Under the pieces are notes generated by a model. That model made no database searches. It worked only from the letters and a program-made list of their open reading frames with translations, and was not told where the DNA came from. A stretch of DNA of 64,000 bases from Helicobacter rodentium ATCC 700285 (lineage in GTDB: Bacteria; Campylobacterota; Campylobacteria; Campylobacterales; Helicobacteraceae), in NCBI RefSeq assembly GCF_000687535.1, contig NZ_JHWC01000006.1:1-64000 (forward strand), written 5' to 3'. The stretch's first letter is position 1, and each line of letters opens with the position of its first letter. Below are positions 36,607-45,891 of the stretch, piece after piece. Made by a program: the position numbers and the translations under genes.

Positions 36607-37284
36607 ATGTTGTCCAAAAACGATGAGAAAATCTTAAAAAATCTCAAGATTCTTTATGTTGAAGATGAGGAGGATATATTAAAGTTTGCCTCTATGGTGC
36701 TTGAGGATTATGTGGATAAACTTGTGATTGCTAGGAATGGTAAAGAAGCGTTAGAGATTTTGAAAAACGAAACGATTGATTTAATGATTACAGATATTTT
36801 AATGCCTAAACTCAATGGCATAGAACTCATTAGAGAAATGCGTAAGATTCCGCTTTTGGATTTATCGGTTATTGTGGTAACTGCGCATACAGAAACGCGT
36901 TATTTGTTGGATTGTATTGAATTAAAAGTTGATGGATACATTTTAAAACCTATTGATGTAGAGGAATTGTTAAAAACGATTCTACGTGCTACTTTACCTA
37001 AATATCAAGCAAGTGAATTGCGTGCTAAAAATATTCTTTTGAATGCAATTTCTGTTTTTGTAGGTGGCAAAAAGATTGAGATTATTAAGTATCTTATAGA
37101 GCATAGCGATAATGAAAATATTTTTTATGGTTCGTATGAAGACATTGTGCAAGAAGTTGGCGTCAGTAAGCCCACAGTGGTTAAGACATTTCATCAGCTC
37201 ATAGATACAGGTTTGCTTGTGCGTTTAAAAAATAAAATTTATAAGTTTCAACCCGATATTTCACAATACAAAGAGGAATCTTGA
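36607..37284 (+). CDS. Response regulator with helix-turn-helix output domain
   Basis: A 225-residue regulator. The receiver domain (about residues 12-130) has the acidic pocket VEDEED, the phospho-acceptor Asp63 in MITDILMPK, and the conserved Lys in GYILKPID. The output domain is not OmpR- or NarL-like; it is a Crp/RepL-style winged helix (SYEDIVQEVGVSKPTVVKTFHQLIDTGLLVRLKNKIYKF, residues about 173-212). The ATG follows aaaggaggaaag. It is the partner of the kinase upstream. Confidence 0.9.
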   Translation: MLSKNDEKILKNLKILYVEDEEDILKFASMVLEDYVDKLVIARNGKEALEILKNETIDLMITDILMPKLNGIELIREMRKIPLLDLSVIVVTAHTETRYLLDCIELKVDGYILKPIDVEELLKTILRATLPKYQASELRAKNILLNAISVFVGGKKIEIIKYLIEHSDNENIFYGSYEDIVQEVGVSKPTVVKTFHQLIDTGLLVRLKNKIYKFQPDISQYKEES

Positions 37285-37317
37285 TAAATAAAATTTTGGT
37301 TAAACGAAAGTAGAGCA

Positions 37318-38478
37318 ATGGAAAAAAAAGATGTATTTTATCTAGCAGGTTATGACCCTCGTAGCTATCGTTATTATTATGTGCTTTTGAAAAGAAATCT
37401 TTACAAGCAAAATTCTTTGAATGGTTTAAATTTGGACATTTCTCCTTGCAGCCAAAAAGATACGATTCCTTATTGCGTGATTTCAGGAGAACAATCTCAA
37501 GTGTATTATCATTTTTTGCAATGGGATAATATTGTAAAAAAATATTGGGCAAAAAATTTATTGGACTTTTTATTGGATTTTACCTATTTTTTGCAGAAGT
37601 ATATTTTTTCTGGTATTTTTAGGATTTTTGCTAAAGAATCCAAAACTCAATTAATTGCAGGTTTGTATCCAATTTTATATTTTTGTTTGAGTTATGCAAT
37701 TAGTTTGATTGGAATCTTTTACTTGTTTAAAACCATAGAATCTTGGAATCTTGTTGTTGCGATTTTGTGTATTGTGTTGTGTTTATGGGGGGTTACGAAG
37801 ATTATTTTGTATGTCGGGCAAAAATTTGCAGTCTTTTGGCTCTCTAATATTTATGCGTTTTGCGCTAAATATGCAACGGGAAAAATTGTAGAATCCCGAG
37901 CAATTATCAGTGAGTTTAGTCAAGCAGTTTTAAAGGCATTACAAGAAAATCAAAAAACCAAAAATTACGAATTGATTTTGTGTGCGCATAGTGTTGGGAC
38001 TATTTTGGCTGTGAGTGTTGCTGCTAAAGTTGTCAGAATTGCCAATGAGCAAAAGTTGGATTTAAGTTGTTTTAAGATTCTAACTTTGGGGCAGTGTATT
38101 CCGCTTGTAAGTTTTCAAAAGAGTTGTGAAGAGTTTAAAGCAGACTTGAAAACTCTTGGAAATGAGCCTCTTGTATGGTTTGATTTTACCTCTAAAATTG
38201 ATGGTGCTTGTTTTCCCTTGCTTGATTTTTTTCGCTCCTCTGGAATAGAGGCAAGATTCAAGCCAAAGTTTTTATCTCCTAGATTTCATCAGCTCTTTAC
38301 CCCGCAAACTTATAAAAAAATACGTTATAATTGGTATTTGGCACATTTTTTGTATTTATATGCTAATGAAATTTTAGGACAATATGATTTTTTTAATTTT
38401 ATCGGTGGTAAAAATACTTTAGAATCTAAAATAGGAGCAGACAATGGGACAATGTCCGTTTTTTCCAAAACCGCATAA
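37318..38478 (+). CDS. Membrane protein with alpha/beta-hydrolase motif, P450- and capsule-linked
   Basis: A 386-residue protein with two membrane helices (about residues 118-172) between soluble parts. CAHSVGTILAV places a nucleophile-elbow Ser at residue 225, suggesting a serine hydrolase or acyltransferase on the cytoplasmic side. C. jejuni has the same trio next to its capsule genes: an integral membrane protein (Cj1412c), a P450 (Cj1411c) and kpsS (Cj1413c). The substrate is unknown; a lipid or capsule-anchor precursor is plausible. It overlaps the P450 gene by 35 bases. Confidence 0.75.
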   Translation: MEKKDVFYLAGYDPRSYRYYYVLLKRNLYKQNSLNGLNLDISPCSQKDTIPYCVISGEQSQVYYHFLQWDNIVKKYWAKNLLDFLLDFTYFLQKYIFSGIFRIFAKESKTQLIAGLYPILYFCLSYAISLIGIFYLFKTIESWNLVVAILCIVLCLWGVTKIILYVGQKFAVFWLSNIYAFCAKYATGKIVESRAIISEFSQAVLKALQENQKTKNYELILCAHSVGTILAVSVAAKVVRIANEQKLDLSCFKILTLGQCIPLVSFQKSCEEFKADLKTLGNEPLVWFDFTSKIDGACFPLLDFFRSSGIEARFKPKFLSPRFHQLFTPQTYKKIRYNWYLAHFLYLYANEILGQYDFFNFIGGKNTLESKIGADNGTMSVFSKTA

Positions 38479-39820
38479 AAATAAAGCAAGTTTGCTTACA
38501 ACATTCTTGCTTAAGAGACGTTCTTGGCTTGATGGATTGTATGAAAAAAGCTATAAGATGAAATCTGGACAAGTGAAAATGCCCGGCTTTGATCTTTATA
38601 TAGCAAATCACCCTAAGGATATTCGCCGTGTAATGGTAGATGAAGTGAATAATTTTCCTAAGAGTAATTGGCTACATCAGCTTTTAAAACCTTTGCTTGG
38701 AGAGAGTATTTTTACTACCAATGGTGCAGTGTGGCAAAGACAAAGAGAGCTTTTAAGACCAAGTTTTGAACAAGCGCGTATTACAAAAGTCTTTGGTTTA
38801 ATGAGCGAAGCCGTAGAGGATATGATGAAAAAACTTGCTCATTATCCCAATGGAGCTATGATAGAAGTAGATGAGATAATGACTTTTGTAACTGCAGATG
38901 TAATCTTCCGCACGATTTTATCCCAAAAGCTAGATGAATCACAAGGAAAAGAAGTTTTGGACGCTTTTGTGGTTTTTCAAGAGCAGACTGTACATACAGC
39001 GATTCGTAAAATGTTTTGTATCCCACAATGGATTTCTTATGTTTTAGGCGAACATAAGCGAAAAAAGGCAGGAGATAAGATTCGTAAAGTATTGGCAGAT
39101 ATTATCAAGCCACGTTATGATGCAGTGAGTGCAGGAGAAAGCAAAGAATACGAAGATATTTTAGCCTCATTGTTAGAAGTTGTTGATGACCAAAGTGGCA
39201 AACGATTTAGTTTTGAAGAAATTTTAGATCAAGTTGCAATGTTGTTTTTGGCAGGACACGAGACGAGTGCTAGTGCTTTAACTTGGACTTTATATATTTT
39301 AAGCATTTCACCACAGGAGCAAGAGAAAGCTTATCAAGAAATTATTGAAGTTGCAGGAAATGAAGTCCTAACTTTACAGCACATTCGCAAATTAAAATAT
39401 GTTTCTAATGTTTTTAAAGAATCCCTACGACTTTATCCTCCTGTTGGATTCTTTGCAAGAACTGCTAAAAAAGAAGCAAAGATTCAAAATAAGTTAGTCA
39501 AGGAAGGTTCTGGTGTGGTGGTTGCCCCTTGGTTGATTCAAAGAAATGAGAGCTATTGGAAAAACCCACACGAATTTGACCCTAGTCGTTTTGAGGATAA
39601 AAATACAATCCAAAAGGATACTTATTTGCCTTTTGGAATGGGAGAACGCATTTGTATTGGGCAAGGATTTGCAATGCAAGAAGCTATTTTGATTTTGAGC
39701 AATATTTTAAGGGCTTATCAATTAAAATTAAAAGAAGATTTTGTTCCAGATGTTGTAGGGCGTTTAACGATTCGTTCTGCTAATGGAATGCAAATTCAAT
39801 TTACAAAGAGAAAAGCTTAA
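38444..39820 (+). CDS. Cytochrome P450 (CYP172-like)
   Basis: A 458-residue haem-thiolate monooxygenase. The I-helix oxygen-activation motif is LAGHETSASAL, the K-helix ExxR is KESLRLYPP, and the haem-binding loop PFGMGERICIG gives Cys404 as the axial ligand. There is no membrane anchor, so it is soluble. The C. jejuni counterpart beside kpsS is CYP172A1. The natural substrate is not known; the steady link to capsule loci suggests a cell-surface lipid. The ATG follows taggagca. It overlaps the hydrolase gene and is followed directly by a small membrane protein gene. Confidence 0.95.
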   Translation: MGQCPFFPKPHKNKASLLTTFLLKRRSWLDGLYEKSYKMKSGQVKMPGFDLYIANHPKDIRRVMVDEVNNFPKSNWLHQLLKPLLGESIFTTNGAVWQRQRELLRPSFEQARITKVFGLMSEAVEDMMKKLAHYPNGAMIEVDEIMTFVTADVIFRTILSQKLDESQGKEVLDAFVVFQEQTVHTAIRKMFCIPQWISYVLGEHKRKKAGDKIRKVLADIIKPRYDAVSAGESKEYEDILASLLEVVDDQSGKRFSFEEILDQVAMLFLAGHETSASALTWTLYILSISPQEQEKAYQEIIEVAGNEVLTLQHIRKLKYVSNVFKESLRLYPPVGFFARTAKKEAKIQNKLVKEGSGVVVAPWLIQRNESYWKNPHEFDPSRFEDKNTIQKDTYLPFGMGERICIGQGFAMQEAILILSNILRAYQLKLKEDFVPDVVGRLTIRSANGMQIQFTKRKA

Positions 39821-40174
39821 ATGAAAGAGAAATTGGCAGGGACTTTATTGTTATGCGCATTGGTTCCGTTGATGATTATTGGCTATCTTTTGATTGTCAT
39901 TGTTGGAACATTTGGTAAGGTTTCGCGTGTGCGACAAGGAGTGCGTGCATTAGATCATTTTGTGAATGCCACTTTGTTTAATGGTTATGCGTGGGAATCT
40001 GTTTCTTCGCACGCTTGGCGTGAGCGAGATAAAAAATGGGCAAAAATAGTGATAAAAATTACAGATTTTTTTCAAAAAGATCATTGCAAACGCGCAAACT
40101 CAAGAGAGCAACCTATCATTGATTTAGTGCTTAGAAAACGTTTAAACGATCAAACGATTGGAAAGCAACTATGA
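39821..40174 (+). CDS. Small one-helix membrane protein, P450 cluster
   Basis: A 117-residue protein with one long membrane helix (about residues 5-32) and a basic, Trp-rich soluble tail (SVSSHAWRERDKKWAKIVIKITDFF). The ATG immediately follows the P450 stop, so the three genes form an operon. No family is recognised with confidence; a small membrane protein occurs in the same place in C. jejuni. Its end meets the convergent kpsS gene. Confidence 0.7.
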   Translation: MKEKLAGTLLLCALVPLMIIGYLLIVIVGTFGKVSRVRQGVRALDHFVNATLFNGYAWESVSSHAWRERDKKWAKIVIKITDFFQKDHCKRANSREQPIIDLVLRKRLNDQTIGKQL

Positions 40175-40193
40175 TGAAAGTTTGTTTTTGGGA

Positions 40194-41405
40194 TTATTTA
40201 TTTTGAGTGCGGGGGGGGGGGATTTTAGAAGAAAGAGAGCCATAAAAGCTGCCATTGATTTGATTGTGGTCTATAAGGTAGTTTCTGAAATGCGTAAAAA
40301 GTTGTTGATTGATTTTAAACTTTTTTGCATTGCTCCAAAATTGATTTAAATTTCCCTGAAAGGTAAGCCCCTCTATATCATAAAATGCGCTTCCACAAAC
40401 TTTTGTAGGACATTTATGCAAGATGCTTGAAAGCCCCGTTGTGCTATTGATGACTATGCAGCCTAGTGCATTATGCAAAAACTGCGGCAAGTGAATATCG
40501 TGTAAATAAATAATCCTTTGGCTAACATTGAATTTTCTAGCTTGACGCTTGATAAAGATTTTATAGTTTTTATATCCTCTGTCCATTGGGTGGTGTTTGA
40601 TAACTAGAAAATGTTGAGGTTTAGCGTATTGAGCAAAAGAACGAATAGAGTTTTTAATAAAGTTTTCAATCCTTCTGCCATCAAAATGATTTTTGATTTG
40701 CGTGTCATTATGCACTTGCAGGATTAGGGCAAAGTATTGTCTTTTGGAATCTAAAATAAATTCAATGTCTTCTTTTTCACTAAATTTATAAACTTGTTTT
40801 CTGAAAAGCGAGAGAAACCAAGGAAACATCTCCATACCGCTTAAGCTGCGGTGATGCAATTTGTTGTTAAAGTAAAATCCGCACCAAAAAGCCGCAAACC
40901 AATAGAGAAAGGAAAACCACGCCATATTCCTAAAGGAATGTTTGATGGCATACTCTTTGGATTGTGGTAAGGAATGATAGTTAAGAAAAAATTGTGGATC
41001 TTTTGGGAGTGTAGAATTTGCATTAACTCCCTCGTATTCTAAAGTGATAAAATTTGGGCGAATATAACCTTCTTCAAAGATGAAGCACGGAATCTTGAGG
41101 GATTTTGCGACTTCAATGGCAACTTTGTGCAGTGGGCGACAATCGTTAAACATTAGAACCTTTTGAATCTTATTTGTAAGATAAAAGTTTTTAATAAATC
41201 TTTTAAAATCCGTTAGATTGCCACGATAACTTTGTGCTCCAAAAGGGAAAAATAATAAATCACCCCCATTGAAATTAAGTTTAAAAATTTGATTATTATT
41301 CTTTTTAAGCTTTTGTGCTAAATGGTAAAAAAAAGGACCTACAGGTCCTTGCAGGAGGAGAATATTGGAATCTTTAAATTGTAAAATGGCATCATCTAAT
41401 TGCAT
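40194..41405 (-). CDS. kpsS: Capsule polysaccharide synthesis protein KpsS (Kdo transferase)
   Basis: A 403-residue cytoplasmic enzyme. LLLQGPVGPFFYHLAQKL, FIFEEGYIRPNFITLEYEG and the C-terminal HHPMDRG ... IYLHDIHLPQFLH, TTGLSSILH blocks are the KpsS pattern. KpsS adds the first beta-Kdo to a lyso-phosphatidylglycerol anchor for ABC-exported capsule. It is the last gene of the kpsMTEDS run here; kpsC is not in the window. The poly-C tract lies 6 codons from the stop: 11 C ends PPPRTQNK, 12 C ends PPPPHSK, and 10 C gives a 13-residue tail after PPP. Confidence 0.9.
   Translation of the reverse strand: MQLDDAILQFKDSNILLLQGPVGPFFYHLAQKLKKNNNQIFKLNFNGGDLLFFPFGAQSYRGNLTDFKRFIKNFYLTNKIQKVLMFNDCRPLHKVAIEVAKSLKIPCFIFEEGYIRPNFITLEYEGVNANSTLPKDPQFFLNYHSLPQSKEYAIKHSFRNMAWFSFLYWFAAFWCGFYFNNKLHHRSLSGMEMFPWFLSLFRKQVYKFSEKEDIEFILDSKRQYFALILQVHNDTQIKNHFDGRRIENFIKNSIRSFAQYAKPQHFLVIKHHPMDRGYKNYKIFIKRQARKFNVSQRIIYLHDIHLPQFLHNALGCIVINSTTGLSSILHKCPTKVCGSAFYDIEGLTFQGNLNQFWSNAKKFKINQQLFTHFRNYLIDHNQINGSFYGSLSSKIPPPRTQNK
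40211..40221. repeat. Poly-C tract (11 C on minus strand) at the 3' end of kpsS
   Basis: 11 G on the plus strand, inside the last codons of kpsS. Different lengths give different short C-termini instead of an early stop. Confidence 0.8.
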
Positions 41406-41428
41406 CGGACAATTCTTATTGTGTTGTC

Positions 41429-43183
41429 TTAAAGGTCTAAAATAACTTTCGTAGCAATCGCAACTTGATAAAGGATTTGCGTTAGAACACTCGTGATTTG
41501 CAATCCGCGTCCTGTTTCTATTTCAGGCAAGACAAGTAGGGAATCTCCGGGTTGCATTGTTTTAGCACTAGAAACAGAAAGCCAACCTCCATTGTAACGT
41601 TCCGCTTTACCATTGGAACGAATAACTAAGATTCGTTTTTTGTTGGCTCTTTCTGTGAAATCACCCGCTAACTTAATATAGTCTTGTAAGCTCTTGTTTG
41701 GTTCATAAGTGAATGCTCCGGGAATTGCAACCTCTCCTTGCACAAGAACCAAATTGGTTTTTGCAGGAATATTAATAATATCGCCCTCTTCAAGGATTGT
41801 TTTAGCAAAAGCTTGTTTGTTTTCTAAAACAACTTGACCTTTGGGTTGAACATTTTTAGCGCGTTCAATAAATTCCAATACCATTTTGGAGTGGCTTGCA
41901 CGCATACTTGCCTCCTGTGCGGTAACAGATGAGGAAGTTAAAGCAAGTGTTTCAAGCTCTTTTAGCTGCGCTTCAATAAGTTTTTTCTGTGTTTGTGCAA
42001 CACTTACGCGGAAAAGTTGAATGGCATCAATATTGGATTGTGGATTAGGCTTAAGTTTTAAAACAACTTCTGCTAGACTTGTTCCCTTTTTGACTACCAT
42101 AGAATGCAATCCGCTATGCTCTCCTTCTATTGTAATATGGATATTTTCAGCATTGTAATCTGGGCGAAACTCTACTTCGTCTCCAACCCTTAAGAGAACG
42201 GATTGAAAATCTTTTTTGTTATAAGAAGCAACATCTATGGTATGATTAGGTAAATAAGAGCGGACGACTGCATTTGTTACAATAGGCTTTGCTCCAGCAG
42301 CATCTGCTAGATCTTGTAAGGTTTTTATGTTGTCTTTTAATTCAAACCTGAAAGGTTTTTGCACATCACCTTGCGCAAACGCATAGCTTTCTACATTTTT
42401 AACCAAGATGACATCTCCTGTCCTAAAGGGGAATAACTTTAATTTACCATTAAAAAGAAAGTCATATAAATCAACCTTGAGAGCAACTCTATTGTCGCGT
42501 AGAATTTCAATATCCCTGAAACTTCCATACTCTAGGTTGATTCCGCCCGCTTTGTCTAAATATTGGACAACAGAATCAGAGCTTAAGCCTTGATAGAGAC
42601 CGGGCTGATTGACATTGCCTGTAACAAAGATTGAGACATTTTGATAAACATTCATATCGGCATAAACAAAAACATTTTGTTTGTAGATTTTGGCAATGTT
42701 TGCCTTAAAAACTTTAACCAAGTCTCCATTTTTGACGCCTAGTAGATTGACTGCGCCAACATTTGGCACAAATACATTTCCTTGTGAATCCACCATAAGT
42801 TCTTGTTGAAACTCTACTGCTCCCCACATTCTGAAGTTGATTTTATCGCCCACAGCAATTCTATAATCTGGATTATAGAGAGATTGGGAAGCTTGTGTGA
42901 AATTACCATTAAACAAATGCGCACCAAAGACTGAAGGCAATTGGGGCAAAATAAAATTTTGTGTATCGGTTGAAGCATTATTGACACTAGTTTGGTTTTG
43001 ATTTTGAGTCATTTGTGTAGATTGCATATTTTGTGCATTTTGCATATAGATAGTATTGTTTGTATTATCCTGATTTGTTTGTGTTGGATTTGATTGAATC
43101 GGAGAAATAGACGAAACATCAACGGCTTGAGCAAAATGGCTTAAAAAAAGGCTAATTATGATGATTTGGACAATTCTTTTCAT
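41429..43183 (-). CDS. kpsD: Capsule polysaccharide export protein KpsD
   Basis: A 584-residue periplasmic/outer-membrane export protein. The signal peptide (KRIVQIIIISLFLSHFAQA) is followed by a long Asn/Gln/Thr-rich linker (about residues 25-80). Then come the polysaccharide-export domain (YRIAVGDKINFRMWGAV) and two SLBB-type repeats (VFVTGNVNQPGLY-like and LVQGEVAIPGAF). It works with KpsE to bridge the periplasm for capsule. It directly abuts kpsE. Confidence 0.92.
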   Translation of the reverse strand: MKRIVQIIIISLFLSHFAQAVDVSSISPIQSNPTQTNQDNTNNTIYMQNAQNMQSTQMTQNQNQTSVNNASTDTQNFILPQLPSVFGAHLFNGNFTQASQSLYNPDYRIAVGDKINFRMWGAVEFQQELMVDSQGNVFVPNVGAVNLLGVKNGDLVKVFKANIAKIYKQNVFVYADMNVYQNVSIFVTGNVNQPGLYQGLSSDSVVQYLDKAGGINLEYGSFRDIEILRDNRVALKVDLYDFLFNGKLKLFPFRTGDVILVKNVESYAFAQGDVQKPFRFELKDNIKTLQDLADAAGAKPIVTNAVVRSYLPNHTIDVASYNKKDFQSVLLRVGDEVEFRPDYNAENIHITIEGEHSGLHSMVVKKGTSLAEVVLKLKPNPQSNIDAIQLFRVSVAQTQKKLIEAQLKELETLALTSSSVTAQEASMRASHSKMVLEFIERAKNVQPKGQVVLENKQAFAKTILEEGDIINIPAKTNLVLVQGEVAIPGAFTYEPNKSLQDYIKLAGDFTERANKKRILVIRSNGKAERYNGGWLSVSSAKTMQPGDSLLVLPEIETGRGLQITSVLTQILYQVAIATKVILDL

Positions 43184-44310
43184 TAGTATCTGTGCTCCTC
43201 TATAATTGATACAATAAGTTTGATAATACCATATACCATAGACAAAATAGCAAAAATGGTAATAATGTTATATAGTTTTTTAGGATATTCTGGAGATTGT
43301 GGCTCACTTGCTCCTTGGATAATCACTAATTGCTTGATTTTGCGACTAGACTCTATTCTAGTGGTTTCAACAGAGGCTAATGCTACCGTATAGGCATCTT
43401 GCGCAAATTGTGCCTCAATGGTTAAATCTTGGAATTTTGCCGCTAAATTATTGAGACGTTTGGAATTATTAGATGAAATAATTTTAGAAGTTTCTTTTGC
43501 TAGTTGCTTCTTTAATGCGTTAATCTCTGATTTAAGCATAACAATCTGTGGCGCATTCTCATTGAGGTAAGTTTGCATTGTGGTAAGCTGGGTTTCTTTT
43601 TCTGCAATTTTACTTTCAATGCTGGTGGTTAGATTTGCTTTTGCTTCTGCTTGTTTAAGCGGATCAAATACACCATAACGACTTTGGAAAGTTAAAAGCT
43701 CGTTTTTAGCATTTTGCAAACGCGTTTTTGCTTTTAAGAGTTCTTGTTCTGCAAACATCATTTGTTCTCTTGCTGCACTTCGTGAAATTTCATTTACAAA
43801 GAGTTCTGATTCTTTCAAAATAGCTTGTGCAATCGTTTTGGCATCTTGAGGAGAGAATCCTTCTACATTGATTTGAAGTAAGCCTGAAGCATCATCAAAT
43901 ACTATTTTAACGCGATTTTGATAGAATTTTAAGAAGCTTTCTTGACTTGCGCTACTTGGCAACAGAAAGAAAAGATCTTTTTTTTGTGATTCATAAAGAG
44001 ATTTGATTTGTATCTCTTTGTTTAATTTGTTGAGCATATCAAGAGAGTGAATATATTGTTTAAGAAACAATACATCTTCCCTTGCTCCCGTGTTGATTCC
44101 AACTAAAGACGCTAAGCCACTAACAGGGGCAATATCGTTATTGATGGAGCGCACACTTACAGAAATAGAGCTTACATAGCGGTCTGCTGCAATCAATAAA
44201 TAATAAAGAATCACAAAAACCATTAGTAAATAGACAACTTTAAAGCTTTTAAGGAATGGTAGAAGCTTTTGAATGTTAGGTTGTTGTAAAAGAGATTTTA
44301 AAAAAGTCAT
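43183..44310 (-). CDS. kpsE: Capsule polysaccharide export inner-membrane protein KpsE
   Basis: A 375-residue polysaccharide co-polymerase. One membrane helix near residues 25-45 and another near 345-370 enclose a periplasmic coiled-coil region (SAAREQMMFAEQELLKAKTRLQNAKNEL, about 165-310). The proline-containing motif ASEPQSPEYPKKL before the second helix is typical of KpsE/Wzz-like proteins. It shares a junction base with kpsD and starts 2 bases after kpsT. Confidence 0.92.
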   Translation of the reverse strand: MTFLKSLLQQPNIQKLLPFLKSFKVVYLLMVFVILYYLLIAADRYVSSISVSVRSINNDIAPVSGLASLVGINTGAREDVLFLKQYIHSLDMLNKLNKEIQIKSLYESQKKDLFFLLPSSASQESFLKFYQNRVKIVFDDASGLLQINVEGFSPQDAKTIAQAILKESELFVNEISRSAAREQMMFAEQELLKAKTRLQNAKNELLTFQSRYGVFDPLKQAEAKANLTTSIESKIAEKETQLTTMQTYLNENAPQIVMLKSEINALKKQLAKETSKIISSNNSKRLNNLAAKFQDLTIEAQFAQDAYTVALASVETTRIESSRKIKQLVIIQGASEPQSPEYPKKLYNIITIFAILSMVYGIIKLIVSIIEEHRY

Positions 44311-44312
44311 AT

Positions 44313-44969
44313 TTATTTTCCTTGATATGCTTTAATGCCCTCATCAATATCGTCATAAACTTTTGCTACGCCATCTTGAATATGAATAATTTTGTGGCAC
44401 CATTTTTTGATTTCCGAAATACTATGGGATACCAAGATGACTTTAGAGGTGCTTAGTTTTTGTTGATAGAGTTCCTCACTCTTTTTCTTAAAAGATGGGT
44501 CTCCTACTGCACCTGCCTCATCAATTAGATAATAATCAAAATCAAAAGCCATACTCATTCCAAAAGATACGCGAGAGCGCATTCCAGAGGATAGAATGCC
44601 AACAGGTTCATCAAAGAATTTTCCAATTTCAGCAAATTCCTCTACAAAAGCAATTTTCTCTTTCAAGGCATCGCCTTTATAGCCATAAACACGTGCAAGA
44701 AATTTAATATTATCTCTTGCGCTTAATGTTCCTTGAAAAAAAGCTCCAAGCCCAATAGGGAAAGATATTTTTTTGTCCGTGATGACTTTGCCTTTATCGG
44801 GCATATCCATTCCGCCTAAAATTCTCATTAGGGTGGATTTTCCTGCACCATTGCGTCCCATAAGTCCAATACTGCAACCATCGGGAAATTCAAAAGTTAA
44901 ATCCCTAAACACATAATGCCTTCCTTTGTTTAGGGGATAAGATTTAGTTACGCGGTCGAGTTTTATCAT
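44313..44969 (-). CDS. kpsT: Capsule polysaccharide ABC transporter, ATPase KpsT
   Basis: A 218-residue ATPase with Walker A GRNGAGKST (residues 38-46), a signature-like LSSGMRSRVSFGM, and Walker B YYLIDE. It powers export of the lipid-linked capsule chain. I start it at ATG 44969, which overlaps the kpsM stop as ATGA; a longer frame upstream is inside kpsM. Length and motifs match KpsT in C. jejuni and E. coli group 2 capsule. Confidence 0.95.
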   Translation of the reverse strand: MIKLDRVTKSYPLNKGRHYVFRDLTFEFPDGCSIGLMGRNGAGKSTLMRILGGMDMPDKGKVITDKKISFPIGLGAFFQGTLSARDNIKFLARVYGYKGDALKEKIAFVEEFAEIGKFFDEPVGILSSGMRSRVSFGMSMAFDFDYYLIDEAGAVGDPSFKKKSEELYQQKLSTSKVILVSHSISEIKKWCHKIIHIQDGVAKVYDDIDEGIKAYQGK

Positions 44970-45730
44970 CGGATTTGCCCTAAATATTTGTATCGGTAAT
45001 AATAATACCAAAGCCCGATAAATAGCAGAATAATAGCAAAAGAAAAAGGATAGACAAAATCAATCCCATCTGTCAAAGGATAGCCAACAAAGTAGTTTTG
45101 TCTCAACATTTCAAGAAATTGCAATACGGGATTATAAATTAAAAAATCTACAATATGGGTAGGTAGAATCCAAAGAGGATACAAAACCGCAGAAGCAAAG
45201 TATAAAATATTGATTCCATAAGTAATAAATATTTTAGCATATTCTACCTCACTATCTAAAAACGCTAGACAAATACCTAAAGCAAATCCCAAAAATGCTA
45301 AACCCAAAAAAGCAACAAGCACTTCTAAGAAATTCATTGGCAGGATTGGTAATTCCAAAAACCAACCAAATCCAAACATAAAAATAACAAAAATAGTAAA
45401 ATAGATACAGATTTCAAGGAGGGCTCGGGCTAAAAAAATATGAATCGGCTTAACGGGCTTATAGGCTATTAAGCCGAGATTTGCTTGCACTCCAGCCATA
45501 ATCTGCGTAACAATATTTCTAAACATAAAAAATGGCACAAAACCTGTAACTAAAAACATCTCCACAGGAACTTGGGGGATTGATCTTGCACGAATCATCG
45601 TAAAAATAATGAGAAAAAAGATGATATGCGTCATAGGCTCTCCAATAACCCAAAAATAACCTAGTCGCTTATTTTTTCCAAAACGCGTCTTTAATTCTCT
45701 AAAAAATAATGCCTGCACGATATGTGTCAT
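44966..45730 (-). CDS. kpsM: Capsule polysaccharide ABC transporter, permease KpsM
   Basis: A 254-residue ABC-2-type permease with six membrane helices. An amphipathic start (IVQALFFRELKTRFGKNKRLGYFW) is followed by WVIGEPMTHI and the hydrophobic core. It is the first gene of the minus-strand capsule export operon kpsM-T-E-D-S, with overlaps or tiny gaps between genes. Its upstream region is shared with pldA, which runs the other way. Confidence 0.94.
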   Translation of the reverse strand: MTHIVQALFFRELKTRFGKNKRLGYFWVIGEPMTHIIFFLIIFTMIRARSIPQVPVEMFLVTGFVPFFMFRNIVTQIMAGVQANLGLIAYKPVKPIHIFLARALLEICIYFTIFVIFMFGFGWFLELPILPMNFLEVLVAFLGLAFLGFALGICLAFLDSEVEYAKIFITYGINILYFASAVLYPLWILPTHIVDFLIYNPVLQFLEMLRQNYFVGYPLTDGIDFVYPFSFAIILLFIGLWYYYYRYKYLGQIR

Positions 45731-45820
45731 TTATTTTATAAGCCTTTAGTTTTAGTATTTGAGAAAAATTATCAATAAATGTTTGAATTATAAAATAAGA
45801 TAGCTTTATTTAAGTATAAA

Positions 45821-45849
45821 TTGACAAAAAACAATAAATTTGTTATAGT
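45821..45849 (+). promoter_or_regulatory. Strong sigma-70 promoter for pldA
   Basis: TTGACA (45821-45826), 17-base spacer, TATAGT (45844-45849), 42 bases before the pldA ATG. A near-consensus -35 is uncommon in Helicobacter. Confidence 0.7.
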
Positions 45850-45891
45850 AATATCAATTACTCTTTAAAGCTTGAAATTTGGTGTGTTTTT

